Shown piece by piece: positions 1-8,533 of a stretch of DNA of 43,792 nt. Each line of letters starts with the position of its first letter. Position 1 is the stretch's first letter. Source of the DNA: Bacteroidota bacterium (GTDB taxonomy: Bacteria > Bacteroidota > Bacteroidia > Chitinophagales > Chitinophagaceae); assembly GCA_018268075.1 (NCBI GenBank), contig JAFDXH010000163.1, positions 1-43,792 of the forward strand, in the 5' to 3' direction. The notes below the pieces were generated by a model. That model was not told the origin of the DNA. It did no database searches and worked only from the letters and a program-made list of their open reading frames with translations. The position numbers and the translations under genes were made by a program.

Positions 1-137
1 CCAACCTGCACTACCACACGATGATTACCGAGAGAATCAGGATTCCAGCAATTGGTGCAATTGGTATAAGGTATTTTTTGAGAATAAACCTTTTTGCAAG
101 GGAGTAACAAAAAGAGTAAGAGTAACAATTTATTCAT
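1..137 (-). CDS. Secreted protein, N-terminus only (runs off left edge)
   Basis: Only the first 45 codons are inside the window. The reading frame starts at an ATG (complement of 135-137) and stays open to the edge. The N-terminus is a typical export signal: MNK, a Leu-rich core, then a likely signal peptidase I site near VYSQ. A Cys inside the core (LLLPC) makes a lipoprotein possible, but Pro at -1 is atypical. The mature start has a CTNCWNPDSLGNHR stretch with two closely spaced cysteines. From memory this resembles the start of large secreted Bacteroidota proteins of the glycoside-hydrolase-like DUF6067 type, but 45 residues are too few to assign it. It lies about 100 bp downstream of lpxK on the same strand. 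Confidence 0.55.
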   Translation of the reverse strand, partial: MNKLLLLLFLLLPCKKVYSQKIPYTNCTNCWNPDSLGNHRVVVQV

Positions 138-234
138 AGAATCTTATTAATTCGTTGCAGGATTGAAATTAGGAAAAGATACTGAATTAATACTGATCGG
201 GCATTATCCCATTTAAGATGCACCAATTAATAAT

Positions 235-1308
235 TCAGTTAGGTATAATTTTTTCCCTGAGAGGGTATCTTTTTATATAAGAAAATATTTGATCATGAAA
301 TTGTTCATCTTCTTCAAATAAAAATTTGTGGCTCATAGGTAATACATAAATCGGAAAGTTTGCTAATTCATTTTCAAATTTTTGAAGTCTCACTGCATCC
401 TTCTCTGTGGTAAGGATGATTCGATTAGGATTATCTAATTTTTTAAATTGCCTGATTATATCATTCAGATCGTCAGTATTAAATATATGGTGATCAGGAA
501 ATGATAATACATCATAGTAAGAAACAAAGGAGGTAAGCATCTCCTTTAATGGCTGGGGGTTAGCAATAGCGCAAACCAGCAGTACAGCCTCTTCCTGTTG
601 CAGCATTTTTTCTTCTCTTGAAAAAAGATGAAATGGAATATTGTACTCTATTTTAGTAAAATATACTTTTTGATGCACAAGTGGATTTAGCTCTTTTATG
701 ATTTTATTTCTTTCTATTTCATTGAGGTAAGATTTACATTTGGTAACAATGATAATATCGGCTCTTTTGCTACTACTTCTGGAATCCCGCAGATCGCCGG
801 CAGGCAATAAGATATCTCTGGTATAAAGATTATTAAAATCAGTAAGCAAAATATTTAACCCTGCTCGTACCTGCCTATGCTGAAACGCATCGTCCAAAAT
901 GATTACATCTGTATGCGGCAGATCATGCAGCAATTGGGGAATTCCAACTATTCTATCCTCCGAAACAGCCACAGCAATCTCCGGAAACTTATTGTGAATT
1001 TGTAAAGGCTCATCGCCTATATCCACGGCGGTGGTGGTGGTGGTGGCCAATACATATCCCCTTGTTTTTCTTTTGTAACCCCTGCTCAAAACAGCCACCT
1101 GATATGGTTGCTTCAATATTCTTACAAGGTATTCTGTCATCGGCGTTTTTCCTGTGCCGCCAATAGCAAGGTTGCCGATACAAATAACAGGAAAATTAAA
1201 AGAAGCAGCAGCAAGATATTTTTTATCAAACAGAAAATTTCGTACCCATATTGCTATTCCATAAAGCAGAGAGAATGGGAATAAAATATATCTAAAGCTT
1301 TTGAGCAT
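235..1308 (-). CDS. lpxK: Tetraacyldisaccharide 4'-kinase LpxK
   Basis: LpxK phosphorylates the 4' position of the tetraacyldisaccharide-1-phosphate precursor of lipid A, using ATP at the inner face of the cytoplasmic membrane. At 357 residues it has the usual family length. An N-terminal membrane-associated helix (about residues 5-25) is followed by the LpxK P-loop GNLAIGGTGKTP at 45-56. Further family segments are VAVLSRGYKRKTRG, GDEP, the DDAFQHR motif and a late TTEKDAVR motif. It is the last gene of the DUF3822-rsmD-bioD-cyclo-ligase-lpxK string and starts 2 bp after the cyclo-ligase stop. One oddity is a run of five identical Thr codons just before GDEP, encoded by a perfect triplet repeat. 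The assignment is firm. Confidence 0.96.
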   Translation of the reverse strand: MLKSFRYILFPFSLLYGIAIWVRNFLFDKKYLAAASFNFPVICIGNLAIGGTGKTPMTEYLVRILKQPYQVAVLSRGYKRKTRGYVLATTTTTAVDIGDEPLQIHNKFPEIAVAVSEDRIVGIPQLLHDLPHTDVIILDDAFQHRQVRAGLNILLTDFNNLYTRDILLPAGDLRDSRSSSKRADIIIVTKCKSYLNEIERNKIIKELNPLVHQKVYFTKIEYNIPFHLFSREEKMLQQEEAVLLVCAIANPQPLKEMLTSFVSYYDVLSFPDHHIFNTDDLNDIIRQFKKLDNPNRIILTTEKDAVRLQKFENELANFPIYVLPMSHKFLFEEDEQFHDQIFSYIKRYPLREKIIPN

Positions 1309-1310
1309 TT

Positions 1311-1886
1311 TTATTTATTGAAATTAAATATTTCTGCAGGAGTAATGCAATAATCAAGGGCTATATCAAATTCATTTCGATCATCTATCACTACTTCGGG
1401 TTCAAAAAAACAAAGTCCCACCTTCAATACATCTTTCCTGCAAAGAGAAAGAAATTTATCATAATACCCCTTGCCATACCCTACTCTGTATCCCTGCCTG
1501 TCAAAAGCCAGCAATGGCACCAGCACCAGATCAATTGTAGCCATTGCAACAGGGAGTCCTTCATGTACTTCTTCTATGCCAAAATTATTGATCTTTCTTG
1601 TGCTTTTTTCATCGAGGTAAAAATGTTCCAAAGTGCCGGTATAGCTATTTATTGATGGTACTGCAATTTTTAATTCAGGATTTAAAAACTCCATATAACG
1701 GATAATAGGTGCCGTGTCGGGTTCACGTAATTGCATTGAAGATAAGTAGGTATGAACACAATGAATAAAGCCGAGTGGCAATTTTTGAAAATGAATTAAT
1801 AAAAGGTCATTGCAACGCGCAATTTCGGCAAGGGTAAGTGCTGCCCTTTTTCTTTTGTAAAGTAGCCTTAGCTCGCTTTTATTCAT
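1311..1886 (-). CDS. 5-formyltetrahydrofolate cyclo-ligase
   Basis: This enzyme (MTHFS, YgfA/Fau family) uses ATP to convert 5-formyl-THF to 5,10-methenyl-THF, returning stored folate to one-carbon metabolism. The product is about 191 residues, normal for the family. The basic N-terminus (KSELRLLYKRKRAAL) and the C-terminal signature QGYRVGYGKGYYDKFL are both present, the latter being the phosphate/folate-binding loop. The chosen ATG (complement of 1884-1886) overlaps the end of bioD by a few bases, which suggests translational coupling. A TTG one codon upstream is an alternative start. The gene sits in a tight minus-strand operon with rsmD, bioD and lpxK. Confidence 0.93.
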   Translation of the reverse strand: MNKSELRLLYKRKRAALTLAEIARCNDLLLIHFQKLPLGFIHCVHTYLSSMQLREPDTAPIIRYMEFLNPELKIAVPSINSYTGTLEHFYLDEKSTRKINNFGIEEVHEGLPVAMATIDLVLVPLLAFDRQGYRVGYGKGYYDKFLSLCRKDVLKVGLCFFEPEVVIDDRNEFDIALDYCITPAEIFNFNK

Positions 1887-2508
1887 CAATATGCTTTAGT
1901 AAGGGTTTTAATAACTCTGCCTGTTTCAAAATATTTTCTTTGTTCACTTCTATTTCTTTGACCGAAAATATTTTCCTATATCCGGTCCATCTCACTATAT
2001 CTTCTTCATAGTTTTTATATTCACCGGTAAATATCCACCCTGCTACAGGTATTTGATATTGCTTACACACAGCCGCAGTTAGGAGAGAATGATTGATGCT
2101 GCCTAATTCATTTTTACTTACCAAAATAACGCTGCAACCAATTTTTTTAATTAAGTCTGGAGTAAATTCTTTATTATTAAACGGAACCATCAGACCGCCG
2201 GCGCCTTCAATAATCAAACAATTTTTCGTTTCAGGCAATTTCTCAAAAACTTTATTTATGGTTAAATCAATGCCCTCAGCAGGGGCGGCAAGATGTGGCG
2301 AGGCCGGCATTTTCAACACAAATGCTTCAGGGTGAATTACTGTCCTTTTATTGCTAATCAATTGCTGAATAGTAAGTGCATCTGTACCGTCTTCATAACC
2401 GGCCTGTACTGGCTTCCAATAATCTGCTTGAAGCGCTTCTGTTACAATAGCAGAAACAACCGTTTTTCCTACGCCAGTACCCGTACCTGTAATAAAGAAT
2501 CGCTCCAT
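1879..2508 (-). CDS. bioD: Dethiobiotin synthetase BioD
   Basis: BioD makes the ureido ring of dethiobiotin from 7,8-diaminopelargonate, CO2 and ATP, the penultimate step of biotin synthesis. The product is 209 residues and opens with MERFFITGTGTGVGKT, whose P-loop at residues 8-16 is diagnostic. KPVQAG and the EGAGGLMVPF motif follow in the expected order. The frame extends 13 codons further upstream, but that part lies inside rsmD and lacks family similarity. The ATG at 2508 therefore sits 1 nt after the rsmD stop codon. The other biotin gene in the window, bioF, is about 9 kb away in another transcription unit, so the pathway is not clustered here. Confidence 0.95.
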   Translation of the reverse strand: MERFFITGTGTGVGKTVVSAIVTEALQADYWKPVQAGYEDGTDALTIQQLISNKRTVIHPEAFVLKMPASPHLAAPAEGIDLTINKVFEKLPETKNCLIIEGAGGLMVPFNNKEFTPDLIKKIGCSVILVSKNELGSINHSLLTAAVCKQYQIPVAGWIFTGEYKNYEEDIVRWTGYRKIFSVKEIEVNKENILKQAELLKPLLKHIDE

Positions 2509-2509
2509 T

Positions 2510-3049
2510 TTATGAATTGATAAAAATTGAAAACAAAGTGGTGCCATAATTTCTCACCACCTTAAACCCAGAAAATTTTTCATAATTATTTGCCGGTGTA
2601 TGTTCCAGCACGAACCAACCTTTTGGCTTCAATAAATGTTTATTAAAGATAATTCGGGGAAGCTCATCAATGGTAGTAAGCGCATAAGGTGGCCCTGCAA
2701 AAATAAAATCAAATTGTTCTTTACAATTCTCAAGAAAATGAAAAACATCCATCTTGATCAAGTGGCAGTTTTCAATTTTAAAATCTGCTATTTTATGGCT
2801 TATAAATTCTGCCATCTTGGTATCCTTCTCTACAATGGTAAGTTCGGCAGCGCCCCGAGAGGCCAGTTCATAAGTAATACTGCCAGTACCTCCAAAAATA
2901 TCCAATGTTTTTATTCCATTTAGTTCAATATTATTCTGCAGGATATTAAAAAGCCCCTCCTTAGCTATGTCTGTAGTAGGCCGTGTATAGGGCATCTTGG
3001 CCGGCGGGTTTATTTTTAATCCTCCATATTTCCCTGTGATTATTCGCAT
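2510..3049 (-). CDS. rsmD: 16S rRNA (guanine(966)-N(2))-methyltransferase RsmD
   Basis: RsmD uses S-adenosylmethionine to methylate the exocyclic amine of G966 in the 30S subunit. The 179-residue length matches the family. The N-terminus [13 protein letters not shown] and the PTTDIAKEGLFNIL segment are typical. The SAM-binding motif I is LDIFGGTGSITYELASRG (49-66). The catalytic motif IV, normally [DN]PPY in this family, reads FIFAGPPY (115-122), so the usual acidic or amide residue is Gly. The base sequence reads ggg cca cct tat on the coding strand. The gene overlaps the end of the DUF3822 gene by 10 bp, a pairing seen in other Bacteroidota. The assignment is strong; the motif IV change is the one oddity. 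Confidence 0.92.
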   Translation of the reverse strand: MRIITGKYGGLKINPPAKMPYTRPTTDIAKEGLFNILQNNIELNGIKTLDIFGGTGSITYELASRGAAELTIVEKDTKMAEFISHKIADFKIENCHLIKMDVFHFLENCKEQFDFIFAGPPYALTTIDELPRIIFNKHLLKPKGWFVLEHTPANNYEKFSGFKVVRNYGTTLFSIFINS

Positions 3050-3861
3050 GGTTCAATGGCAAAAATATGGCTTAAATAATGTGCAGGATGTTTCATTTGC
3101 CCTACATTATACTTTATCTGTGAAGACCCTTCATTAAAATGAATGTGATTAAAATATTTTTTCAATTCAGCAAAAAGGATAGAAGATTCTTCTACCAGCC
3201 CACTAACTACAACATTTATTTTGTCTCTTTCTATACCGGAGGTGGCATTTAATAATATCCATGATGTGTCCTGCGGGGCACGATATTGGAAGGAAGTTAA
3301 AAGTTTGAACTTATCCTCTGCATATAGGGAAACAACTAATTTCTTCCCATAAAAAACCACATTCAATTCATATTCATACTCCACGATTCTGGTAGCCATC
3401 GTAGTAAACTGGTGGGTAAATACCGCCCCGGGAAACTGATTGCGAAATACATCACAAATAGATGAACACACCCGATATATCTGGTATGCATTGCGATGGT
3501 TAAGTAGGTCTGAAAATATTTCTGATTTACAACAATTATCTCCAAATAAAATATTTAGAACTTTTTCGTTTTCTTCCGGGCAGTACAATTCAAACGGGAC
3601 CAAAGCACCTTGAGGAAATGAAAATTGAATTATGATTTCTTTAAAAGGCTGGGCAAAATAATTTCGTTGGTGAAAAAAAAGAGGAAATGAAATAGCTACA
3701 TCATCGTCTTTTATTTTCTCCTCAAAAAATGCAGCTCCAATTCCGATTATATTATTATCCTCCCTAAATATATAATTAAACCCCTCCTCACTTATTTCAC
3801 CGATAAGGGTAGTTTGAGCTGCATTAAACTCGGCCGGAATTATTTCAAATATGGATTTCAT
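3040..3861 (-). CDS. DUF3822 family protein
   Basis: A 273-residue soluble protein without signal peptide or membrane segments. Its length, its position immediately upstream of rsmD with a 10-bp overlap, and segments such as the basic [21 protein letters not shown] region match the Bacteroidota-specific DUF3822 family. From memory, this family has an actin-like ATPase-type fold and no established function. The [10 protein letters not shown] and [16 protein letters not shown] segments close the protein. It is the first gene of the rsmD-bioD-cyclo-ligase-lpxK operon, with its start next to the divergent ndk promoter. Family confidence is good, but the function is unknown. Confidence 0.8.
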   Translation of the reverse strand: MKSIFEIIPAEFNAAQTTLIGEISEEGFNYIFREDNNIIGIGAAFFEEKIKDDDVAISFPLFFHQRNYFAQPFKEIIIQFSFPQGALVPFELYCPEENEKVLNILFGDNCCKSEIFSDLLNHRNAYQIYRVCSSICDVFRNQFPGAVFTHQFTTMATRIVEYEYELNVVFYGKKLVVSLYAEDKFKLLTSFQYRAPQDTSWILLNATSGIERDKINVVVSGLVEESSILFAELKKYFNHIHFNEGSSQIKYNVGQMKHPAHYLSHIFAIEPCE

Positions 3862-3897
3862 TTCGGCAATAATAGCATTTTTGGCAGATAAAAAAAT

Positions 3898-3928
3898 TTT
3901 GACTGTTGTACTATGCCAAATATTTTTA
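3898..3928 (+). promoter_or_regulatory. Putative ndk promoter (Bacteroidota type)
   Basis: TTTG at 3898-3901 is followed after exactly 19 bp by TATTTTTA at 3921-3928. This matches the Bacteroidota primary-sigma consensus (TTTG, about 19, TAnnTTTG) at all but one conserved base. Transcription would start near 3932, giving a leader of about 57 nt. It supports the ndk start at 3989 rather than the longer open frame from 3851, whose first codons would lie upstream of the transcript. Confidence 0.5.
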
Positions 3929-3988
3929 AAAAAACCGGCATGCTGCTACAAAAATCGTTGTCAACTATTACCTTCGCGGCAAAAAAAA

Positions 3989-4405
3989 ATGAACAATAGA
4001 ACTTTTACGATGATCAAGCCGGATGCAACAGAAAAAGGCTATACCGGAGGAATCCTTAAAATGATTAATGATGCAGGATTTAGAATTGCTGCAATGAAAA
4101 TGGTGCATCTATCTGAAAAGAAAGCAGGAGAGTTTTATGCAGTACATAAAGAGCGCCCTTTCTATGGTGAGCTGGTAGAATTTATGAGCCGCGGCCCAAT
4201 TACAGCTGCGATTCTTGAAAAAGACAATGCTGTAGAAGATTTCAGAAAGTTGATTGGTGCTACCAACCCTAAGGATGCTGCGGAAGGAACAATCAGGAAA
4301 CTATATGCTGCATCAATAGGCGAAAATGCTGTACACGGCAGTGACAGTGATGAAAATGCAGCTATTGAAGGTGATTTTTTCTTTAGTAAGTTGGAGCAAT
4401 TTTAG
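3989..4405 (+). CDS. ndk: Nucleoside diphosphate kinase
   Basis: Ndk transfers the gamma-phosphate from ATP to other nucleoside diphosphates through a phospho-histidine, balancing NTP and dNTP pools. From the ATG at 3989 the product is 138 residues, the usual bacterial length. It starts with [15 protein letters not shown], the standard Ndk beginning. The active-site motif NAVHGSDS places the catalytic His at residue 116, and the family segment [16 protein letters not shown] is at 56-70. The frame is open back to 3851, but those residues have no family similarity and contain the putative promoter. The gene is divergent from the DUF3822 operon and convergent with the TraB gene. Confidence 0.97.
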   Translation: MNNRTFTMIKPDATEKGYTGGILKMINDAGFRIAAMKMVHLSEKKAGEFYAVHKERPFYGELVEFMSRGPITAAILEKDNAVEDFRKLIGATNPKDAAEGTIRKLYAASIGENAVHGSDSDENAAIEGDFFFSKLEQF

Positions 4406-4419
4406 CATCCCTTTTGTAC

Positions 4420-4458
4420 ATTCAAAAATACTCTGTGGCACCCCATCAGGTGCCACAG
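4420..4458. terminator. Bidirectional hairpin terminator between ndk and the TraB gene
   Basis: A perfect 10-bp stem, CTGTGGCACC (4433-4442) with GGTGCCACAG (4449-4458), encloses a 6-nt loop. On the minus strand it is followed by a T-rich tail (complement of 4420-4432, containing TTTTT), so it best suits the TraB gene. It also lies 28 bp past the ndk stop. The minus-strand arm CTGTGGCACCTGAT recurs at 11021-11034. Confidence 0.7.
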
Positions 4459-4539
4459 ATAAATATTCTACAAGGTACTCTGTAATTTATTTTGGCGATA
4501 CATCTTGCAAAAAATATTTTAGGCGAAAGGAAAAACAAC

Positions 4540-5439
4540 TCAGTTGTTTTTTAATGGCTCTACTTTGTATCCTTCTTTTTTCAATAACGCGATTAACCCG
4601 GTTGTATCCATAAGGTGGCCTGCCCCTACCGCTACAAATACGGGCTCTTCGGCCATAATTTTTTTTAATTGTGCCACCCAATTTTTATTTCTGTCTATCA
4701 ATAGCAGGTTATTATACTTATCACTGGCGGTGTCCTCCATTTTCATAGCCCTACCCATAGAATCCAGCTTTTGAGCTTTATAGAAGCTTACCATCTTATC
4801 AAATTCCTTTTTATAAAAAGAAAAACTGTCAATATTTTTTAAAAGCTCTTTTGCCTGCCATTCATAAGGGATGCTATCAAATACAGATGCCTGAAATTGG
4901 ATTGTCTCCAGTCCTTTGATTTCTTTCTTTTGAGCTTTAGCAATCTTCATCAGCTCCTCTTCTACCCCGGCTGGCGAAGTGCAGTTCATCATTCTGGGAT
5001 ATAATAGAGCGATAAGAAAAAAAGGTTTTGCCTTGGAAAGTAATCCCAGCGGCACTTTCAGGCTGTCTGAAAAATAAGTTTTTAGTTTTTCATAATCTTC
5101 CGGCGAATAAAGATCTGACAATGATTTGCCATTTTTCATATTCATATAAAGTACCCCACCCATCATGGTAGCCGGATCATCCATATCCAATTCCATATAG
5201 ACCTCCTTGCTGCGCGATATAGCTTGTTTTAATGGTTCGCTGAAGTAAATATCCTCTTTGCATAACAAATGGAAAGTGCCAAACAAATAACTCGGGTTTT
5301 TTAAATTATTGCCACTCACCTGCCACAATAAAGTATTCGAATCTTTATTTAAAACCAAGGCAGCAGGTTTCTGTGCTTTGCAATTACCAAAAATTAAGGG
5401 CGTGCAGATTAGCAGGATCCTACGGATAATATTTTTCAT
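4540..5439 (-). CDS. TraB/GumN family lipoprotein
   Basis: A 299-residue exported protein of the TraB/GumN family. Related proteins carry conserved GTxH and GxGHL motifs and are suspected metal-dependent hydrolases, but biochemical roles in bacteria are poorly defined. The N-terminus has a hydrophobic core ending in IFGNC, so Cys20 may be lipidated, although Asn at -1 is unusual. The family motif SYLFGTFHLLC is near residue 50. EVYMELDMDDP and the C-terminal VAVGAGHLMDTTGLIALLKKEGYKVEPL complete the signature. The gene stands alone, 85 bp downstream of the DUF5686 gene and convergent with ndk. Confidence 0.85.
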   Translation of the reverse strand: MKNIIRRILLICTPLIFGNCKAQKPAALVLNKDSNTLLWQVSGNNLKNPSYLFGTFHLLCKEDIYFSEPLKQAISRSKEVYMELDMDDPATMMGGVLYMNMKNGKSLSDLYSPEDYEKLKTYFSDSLKVPLGLLSKAKPFFLIALLYPRMMNCTSPAGVEEELMKIAKAQKKEIKGLETIQFQASVFDSIPYEWQAKELLKNIDSFSFYKKEFDKMVSFYKAQKLDSMGRAMKMEDTASDKYNNLLLIDRNKNWVAQLKKIMAEEPVFVAVGAGHLMDTTGLIALLKKEGYKVEPLKNN

Positions 5440-5524
5440 ATTTTATTTTTATACTGAAGTTAAATACCATCTCATATTTCTAAAATGGCTACTACACCTC
5501 TTCCAGCAAAATGATTTAGAAACA

Positions 5525-8080
5525 TCACCATTCATCAACAATTTTTTGCGTCTTACGAAAGCGTTGGGCATTCAGTACATCACCAAGCAAGCCTCCAAAC
5601 CCGATCCTATAAGTAATAACAGGTTTAAACCCGTTTTGAAACCCAGCAACAGCATCTACCCTGAATATTTTAAAAATATTTTCTAAACCAACAAAGGCCT
5701 CGGCATATTTTATTTGGGGATGGCTTAATAACATATTTGTTCCTGCCACCAGATTCCAATTTAATTTTTTAAATCCAGGAATTTTATTGGTAAGCATGCC
5801 GTTGGCATGGTGTTCCAGATGAACTTCAGTATAGAAAGAAGAAGCATTGCTAAATTGGTAATAGCCTACATTTTCAAAACTCATTACATATTGCTCTGCA
5901 ATGTGAGATGTATTTCCATAAAAATGTTTGTAGTCCTGTACAAATACAGCTTTGCTATTAAGAAACCCTCCAATGGTAACGGCATATTTTAGTAAGCCTG
6001 CAAGTTTAAAATTAAGATCATCATGAATGTTGAGCATCCATTTATCAAAATCCACATCACTCCCAAAAAGGCCGGAAATCCCTTTAGTATAACCAATAGT
6101 AAATAAAGGATACTTAGATCCTATAGCCATCTTGTAATTTGGAAATTGAATGTACCGTTGCCCGGGCTTAAATGACAACAATGCATGTACAATTGTAGCT
6201 TGGTGTCGCGGAAATTGCTGAGATAAAATATCTGTTGGATAATTAGGGGTATATCGCGGCAGCCATTTTTTGTTTAAAATAAAATCTGTAGTATTATCTA
6301 TGGGTAGCCGATCTTCAAATTGGCCCTCAACCAAAAGCCTGACACCACTTTCCCACCTTTTAGAAAAACCGGTTTTTACAAAATAATTTTCATAAATCTT
6401 CAAATCATTTCTACCATAAAACAAAGAAGCAATACTATTTCCCAGTCCATCAAGGCTACTTTCTTTAAAAAACTGGCTGACTCTTTTGCCGCCGGCCACA
6501 AAAAATCTTTTGTCTCTATACCCCATATTGCCACTATCACGTATTCCCGAACTGACCACAAGGCCACCCCAGGGATTTAAATGCTGATTACTAAATCCAT
6601 ATCGGGCATCTGCAATAAAGGCTACCGTCTTATTTACATCAGGAAAATTTTTTGAAACAACCAATGAAGGGTTAACTGCAAATCCTTCTACTGTATTAAA
6701 CTGCAACGTTTTTATTAATCCATTCCAGGAAAGCGTTATAGGAGATTTACGCCTCCCAGAAGTACGGTTAATACCTGACCAAAAAATCTGTTTGATGGTA
6801 ACAGAGCCACGGGGCTTTATTATTGAATCTCTATTTCTTTTAAGAGAATCAAGTGTTTCTCTTAATATACTATCCTTTACTTTAAAATCTTTTGCCTCTT
6901 CATTGGTGAGCGGAATAGGCCGCACCGAATCCCAATATTCCGAAGTTTTTTTATTCACACCAGAATCATATTTCATAATCACACGATCAAAATATTTTTT
7001 AGGATAATCCGGATGGAGATTGTAATTGGAATAAACATTCACAAAATCCCCGCCGGCCTTTATCCCAAATTGATTAAGGTCAAAATGAACTACCTGGCTC
7101 TTAATGCGCCAAATATCATTTTCAATAGGAGTAAATATTTGTGTAATATGTACAGAATCCACAATCTGTAATTGAGATTCTTTTGTGAGCAATAAATCGC
7201 AGCTATAAATACGCCAATCGCCTTCAGTAATATTAATAGTGCCACTAAATAAAGGTTCATACTTGCGCCGGGGAATTACCTTTATTACATTTACTTCTTC
7301 GCCCTCCTCAAAGAAAGTTCCTAAAAATTTATACTTATAAAAATTGAATGCACCATCAGCAATTGGCGATATAAAGCCGCGAGGATTAATTTTATCTGTA
7401 AATACAGTAACATTATTTTTATAAAAACTTACAAACGCAGGAATATCAAATCCAAAACTACTGCTGCCACTTACCCTACTGGATTTCACTTCCATCTTCA
7501 CTTTATTTATTTCCTTTACAGACACCTTATTTACAGATTCTGATAAATACAAAATGCCCTTTCCACTTGAGTCCAGGCCGCCTTGTTTCTTATCATCTTC
7601 CGATATAGGCTTGCCCATAAATTTTGAAGGCAAGCTTTTTAATCTTACGATATCCTTTATATAAATTTCGGCCTCAAAGGATTTTACTTCATTATCATAG
7701 AAGCCTCTTTTACTTATCGCATTTCGGATAATTTGATAAGCGGGATCTTCACCATTTTTATGAATCACCACCTCTTTTAGTGTGAGTTTCTGAAATGGCA
7801 AAGTAAAATTTAAAATGGTGGTGGCACTATTTATTACTGAAATATTTTTTTCTACCAATGTATATCCCACATATCTGCAAATGATGGTGTAATCGCCTGC
7901 CGTCAAGGGCAATTCAAAATACCCTTCCTTATTAGCAGTGGTACCCAGCGAAGTATTTTTCACCATTATAGAAGCAAAAGGTAAAATATTGCCTTCAGCA
8001 TCATGCACCGTACCTGTTACCTTCTGTGCATGTAAAACTGTTGTGATAAAAAGAAAAAATAAGAATAGTACTTCTTTCAT
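5525..8080 (-). CDS. DUF5686 / carboxypeptidase-like regulatory domain outer-membrane protein
   Basis: An 851-residue Bacteroidota outer-membrane protein. A signal peptide (about 1-18, ending LHAQ) precedes a CarboxypepD_reg-like beta-sandwich (about 19-105, with GTVHDAEGNILPFASIMVKN and a TTANKEGYF segment) like that of TonB receptors. The remainder matches the DUF5686 type: a periplasmic part followed by a predicted C-terminal barrel rich in alternating aromatic segments, ending GLLGDVLNAQRFRKTQK. There is no TonB plug, so it is probably not a classical receptor. It lies 54 bp after a small membrane protein gene and may end the transcription unit that begins with bioF. The substrate is unknown. 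Confidence 0.8.
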   Translation of the reverse strand: MKEVLFLFFLFITTVLHAQKVTGTVHDAEGNILPFASIMVKNTSLGTTANKEGYFELPLTAGDYTIICRYVGYTLVEKNISVINSATTILNFTLPFQKLTLKEVVIHKNGEDPAYQIIRNAISKRGFYDNEVKSFEAEIYIKDIVRLKSLPSKFMGKPISEDDKKQGGLDSSGKGILYLSESVNKVSVKEINKVKMEVKSSRVSGSSSFGFDIPAFVSFYKNNVTVFTDKINPRGFISPIADGAFNFYKYKFLGTFFEEGEEVNVIKVIPRRKYEPLFSGTINITEGDWRIYSCDLLLTKESQLQIVDSVHITQIFTPIENDIWRIKSQVVHFDLNQFGIKAGGDFVNVYSNYNLHPDYPKKYFDRVIMKYDSGVNKKTSEYWDSVRPIPLTNEEAKDFKVKDSILRETLDSLKRNRDSIIKPRGSVTIKQIFWSGINRTSGRRKSPITLSWNGLIKTLQFNTVEGFAVNPSLVVSKNFPDVNKTVAFIADARYGFSNQHLNPWGGLVVSSGIRDSGNMGYRDKRFFVAGGKRVSQFFKESSLDGLGNSIASLFYGRNDLKIYENYFVKTGFSKRWESGVRLLVEGQFEDRLPIDNTTDFILNKKWLPRYTPNYPTDILSQQFPRHQATIVHALLSFKPGQRYIQFPNYKMAIGSKYPLFTIGYTKGISGLFGSDVDFDKWMLNIHDDLNFKLAGLLKYAVTIGGFLNSKAVFVQDYKHFYGNTSHIAEQYVMSFENVGYYQFSNASSFYTEVHLEHHANGMLTNKIPGFKKLNWNLVAGTNMLLSHPQIKYAEAFVGLENIFKIFRVDAVAGFQNGFKPVITYRIGFGGLLGDVLNAQRFRKTQKIVDEW

Positions 8081-8134
8081 AGGGGGTTACTCAATTCAAA
8101 GGGCAGAAAATAATTAAAAAAAAATCCCTCATTT

Positions 8135-8494
8135 TCAGGATTTCTCGTAAGCAGAACGAGGCCGTAAATAGCTAGCGCTTAATGCTGCAAAGCCCGCTAT
8201 CAATCCGCCTATCAATGCTGTGACTACTATTAAAAAACCTGCGCTATCATTTTTCAAAACCAACAAAGAAATTCTATGAGCCAATATATGCCCATTTTGA
8301 CTGCTGATATAAAAACTTAATGCACCCCACAATATAAAAACTGCGGTAAACCCAGCAATAAATGAAGCCATGGGATTTTGGGGTATCAAAGCAGCAACGA
8401 TAAAGGCAACAATTGCAATACTCCACCAAGGAAGGTATAAGCAGGCACAAAAACTTAGAATAATAATTAAAAACAAGGCACTAAAAAATTTCAT
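8135..8494 (-). CDS. Small integral membrane protein, unknown function
   Basis: The product is about 119 residues from the ATG at 8494; the frame also offers a TTG three codons upstream. Most of it is hydrophobic. Segments at about 3-22, 24-38, 40-60 and 82-108 could each cross the membrane, the last containing the Gly-rich stretch ALIGGLIAGFAALSASYL. The C-terminus is short and basic (RPRSAYEKS). I do not recognise a family. It lies between the penicillin acylase gene (39 bp) and the DUF5686 gene (54 bp) on the same strand, which suggests co-transcription. The continuous frame and sensible membrane topology argue that it is real. Confidence 0.7.
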   Translation of the reverse strand: MKFFSALFLIIILSFCACLYLPWWSIAIVAFIVAALIPQNPMASFIAGFTAVFILWGALSFYISSQNGHILAHRISLLVLKNDSAGFLIVVTALIGGLIAGFAALSASYLRPRSAYEKS

Positions 8495-8533
8495 ATTTAT
8501 CAATTTAATAAATGAGTAAATGTTTAAAAAGAA

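Noticed and set aside
181-239. 9-bp inverted repeat ACTGAATTA/TAATTCAGT downstream of lpxK
   Set aside because: The 41-nt separation and lack of a T tract make it a poor terminator; probably chance in AT-rich DNA.
3851-3988. 46-codon N-terminal extension of ndk
   Set aside because: The extension overlaps the putative promoter and the divergent gene start, and Ndk proteins begin at the [11 protein letters not shown] segment.
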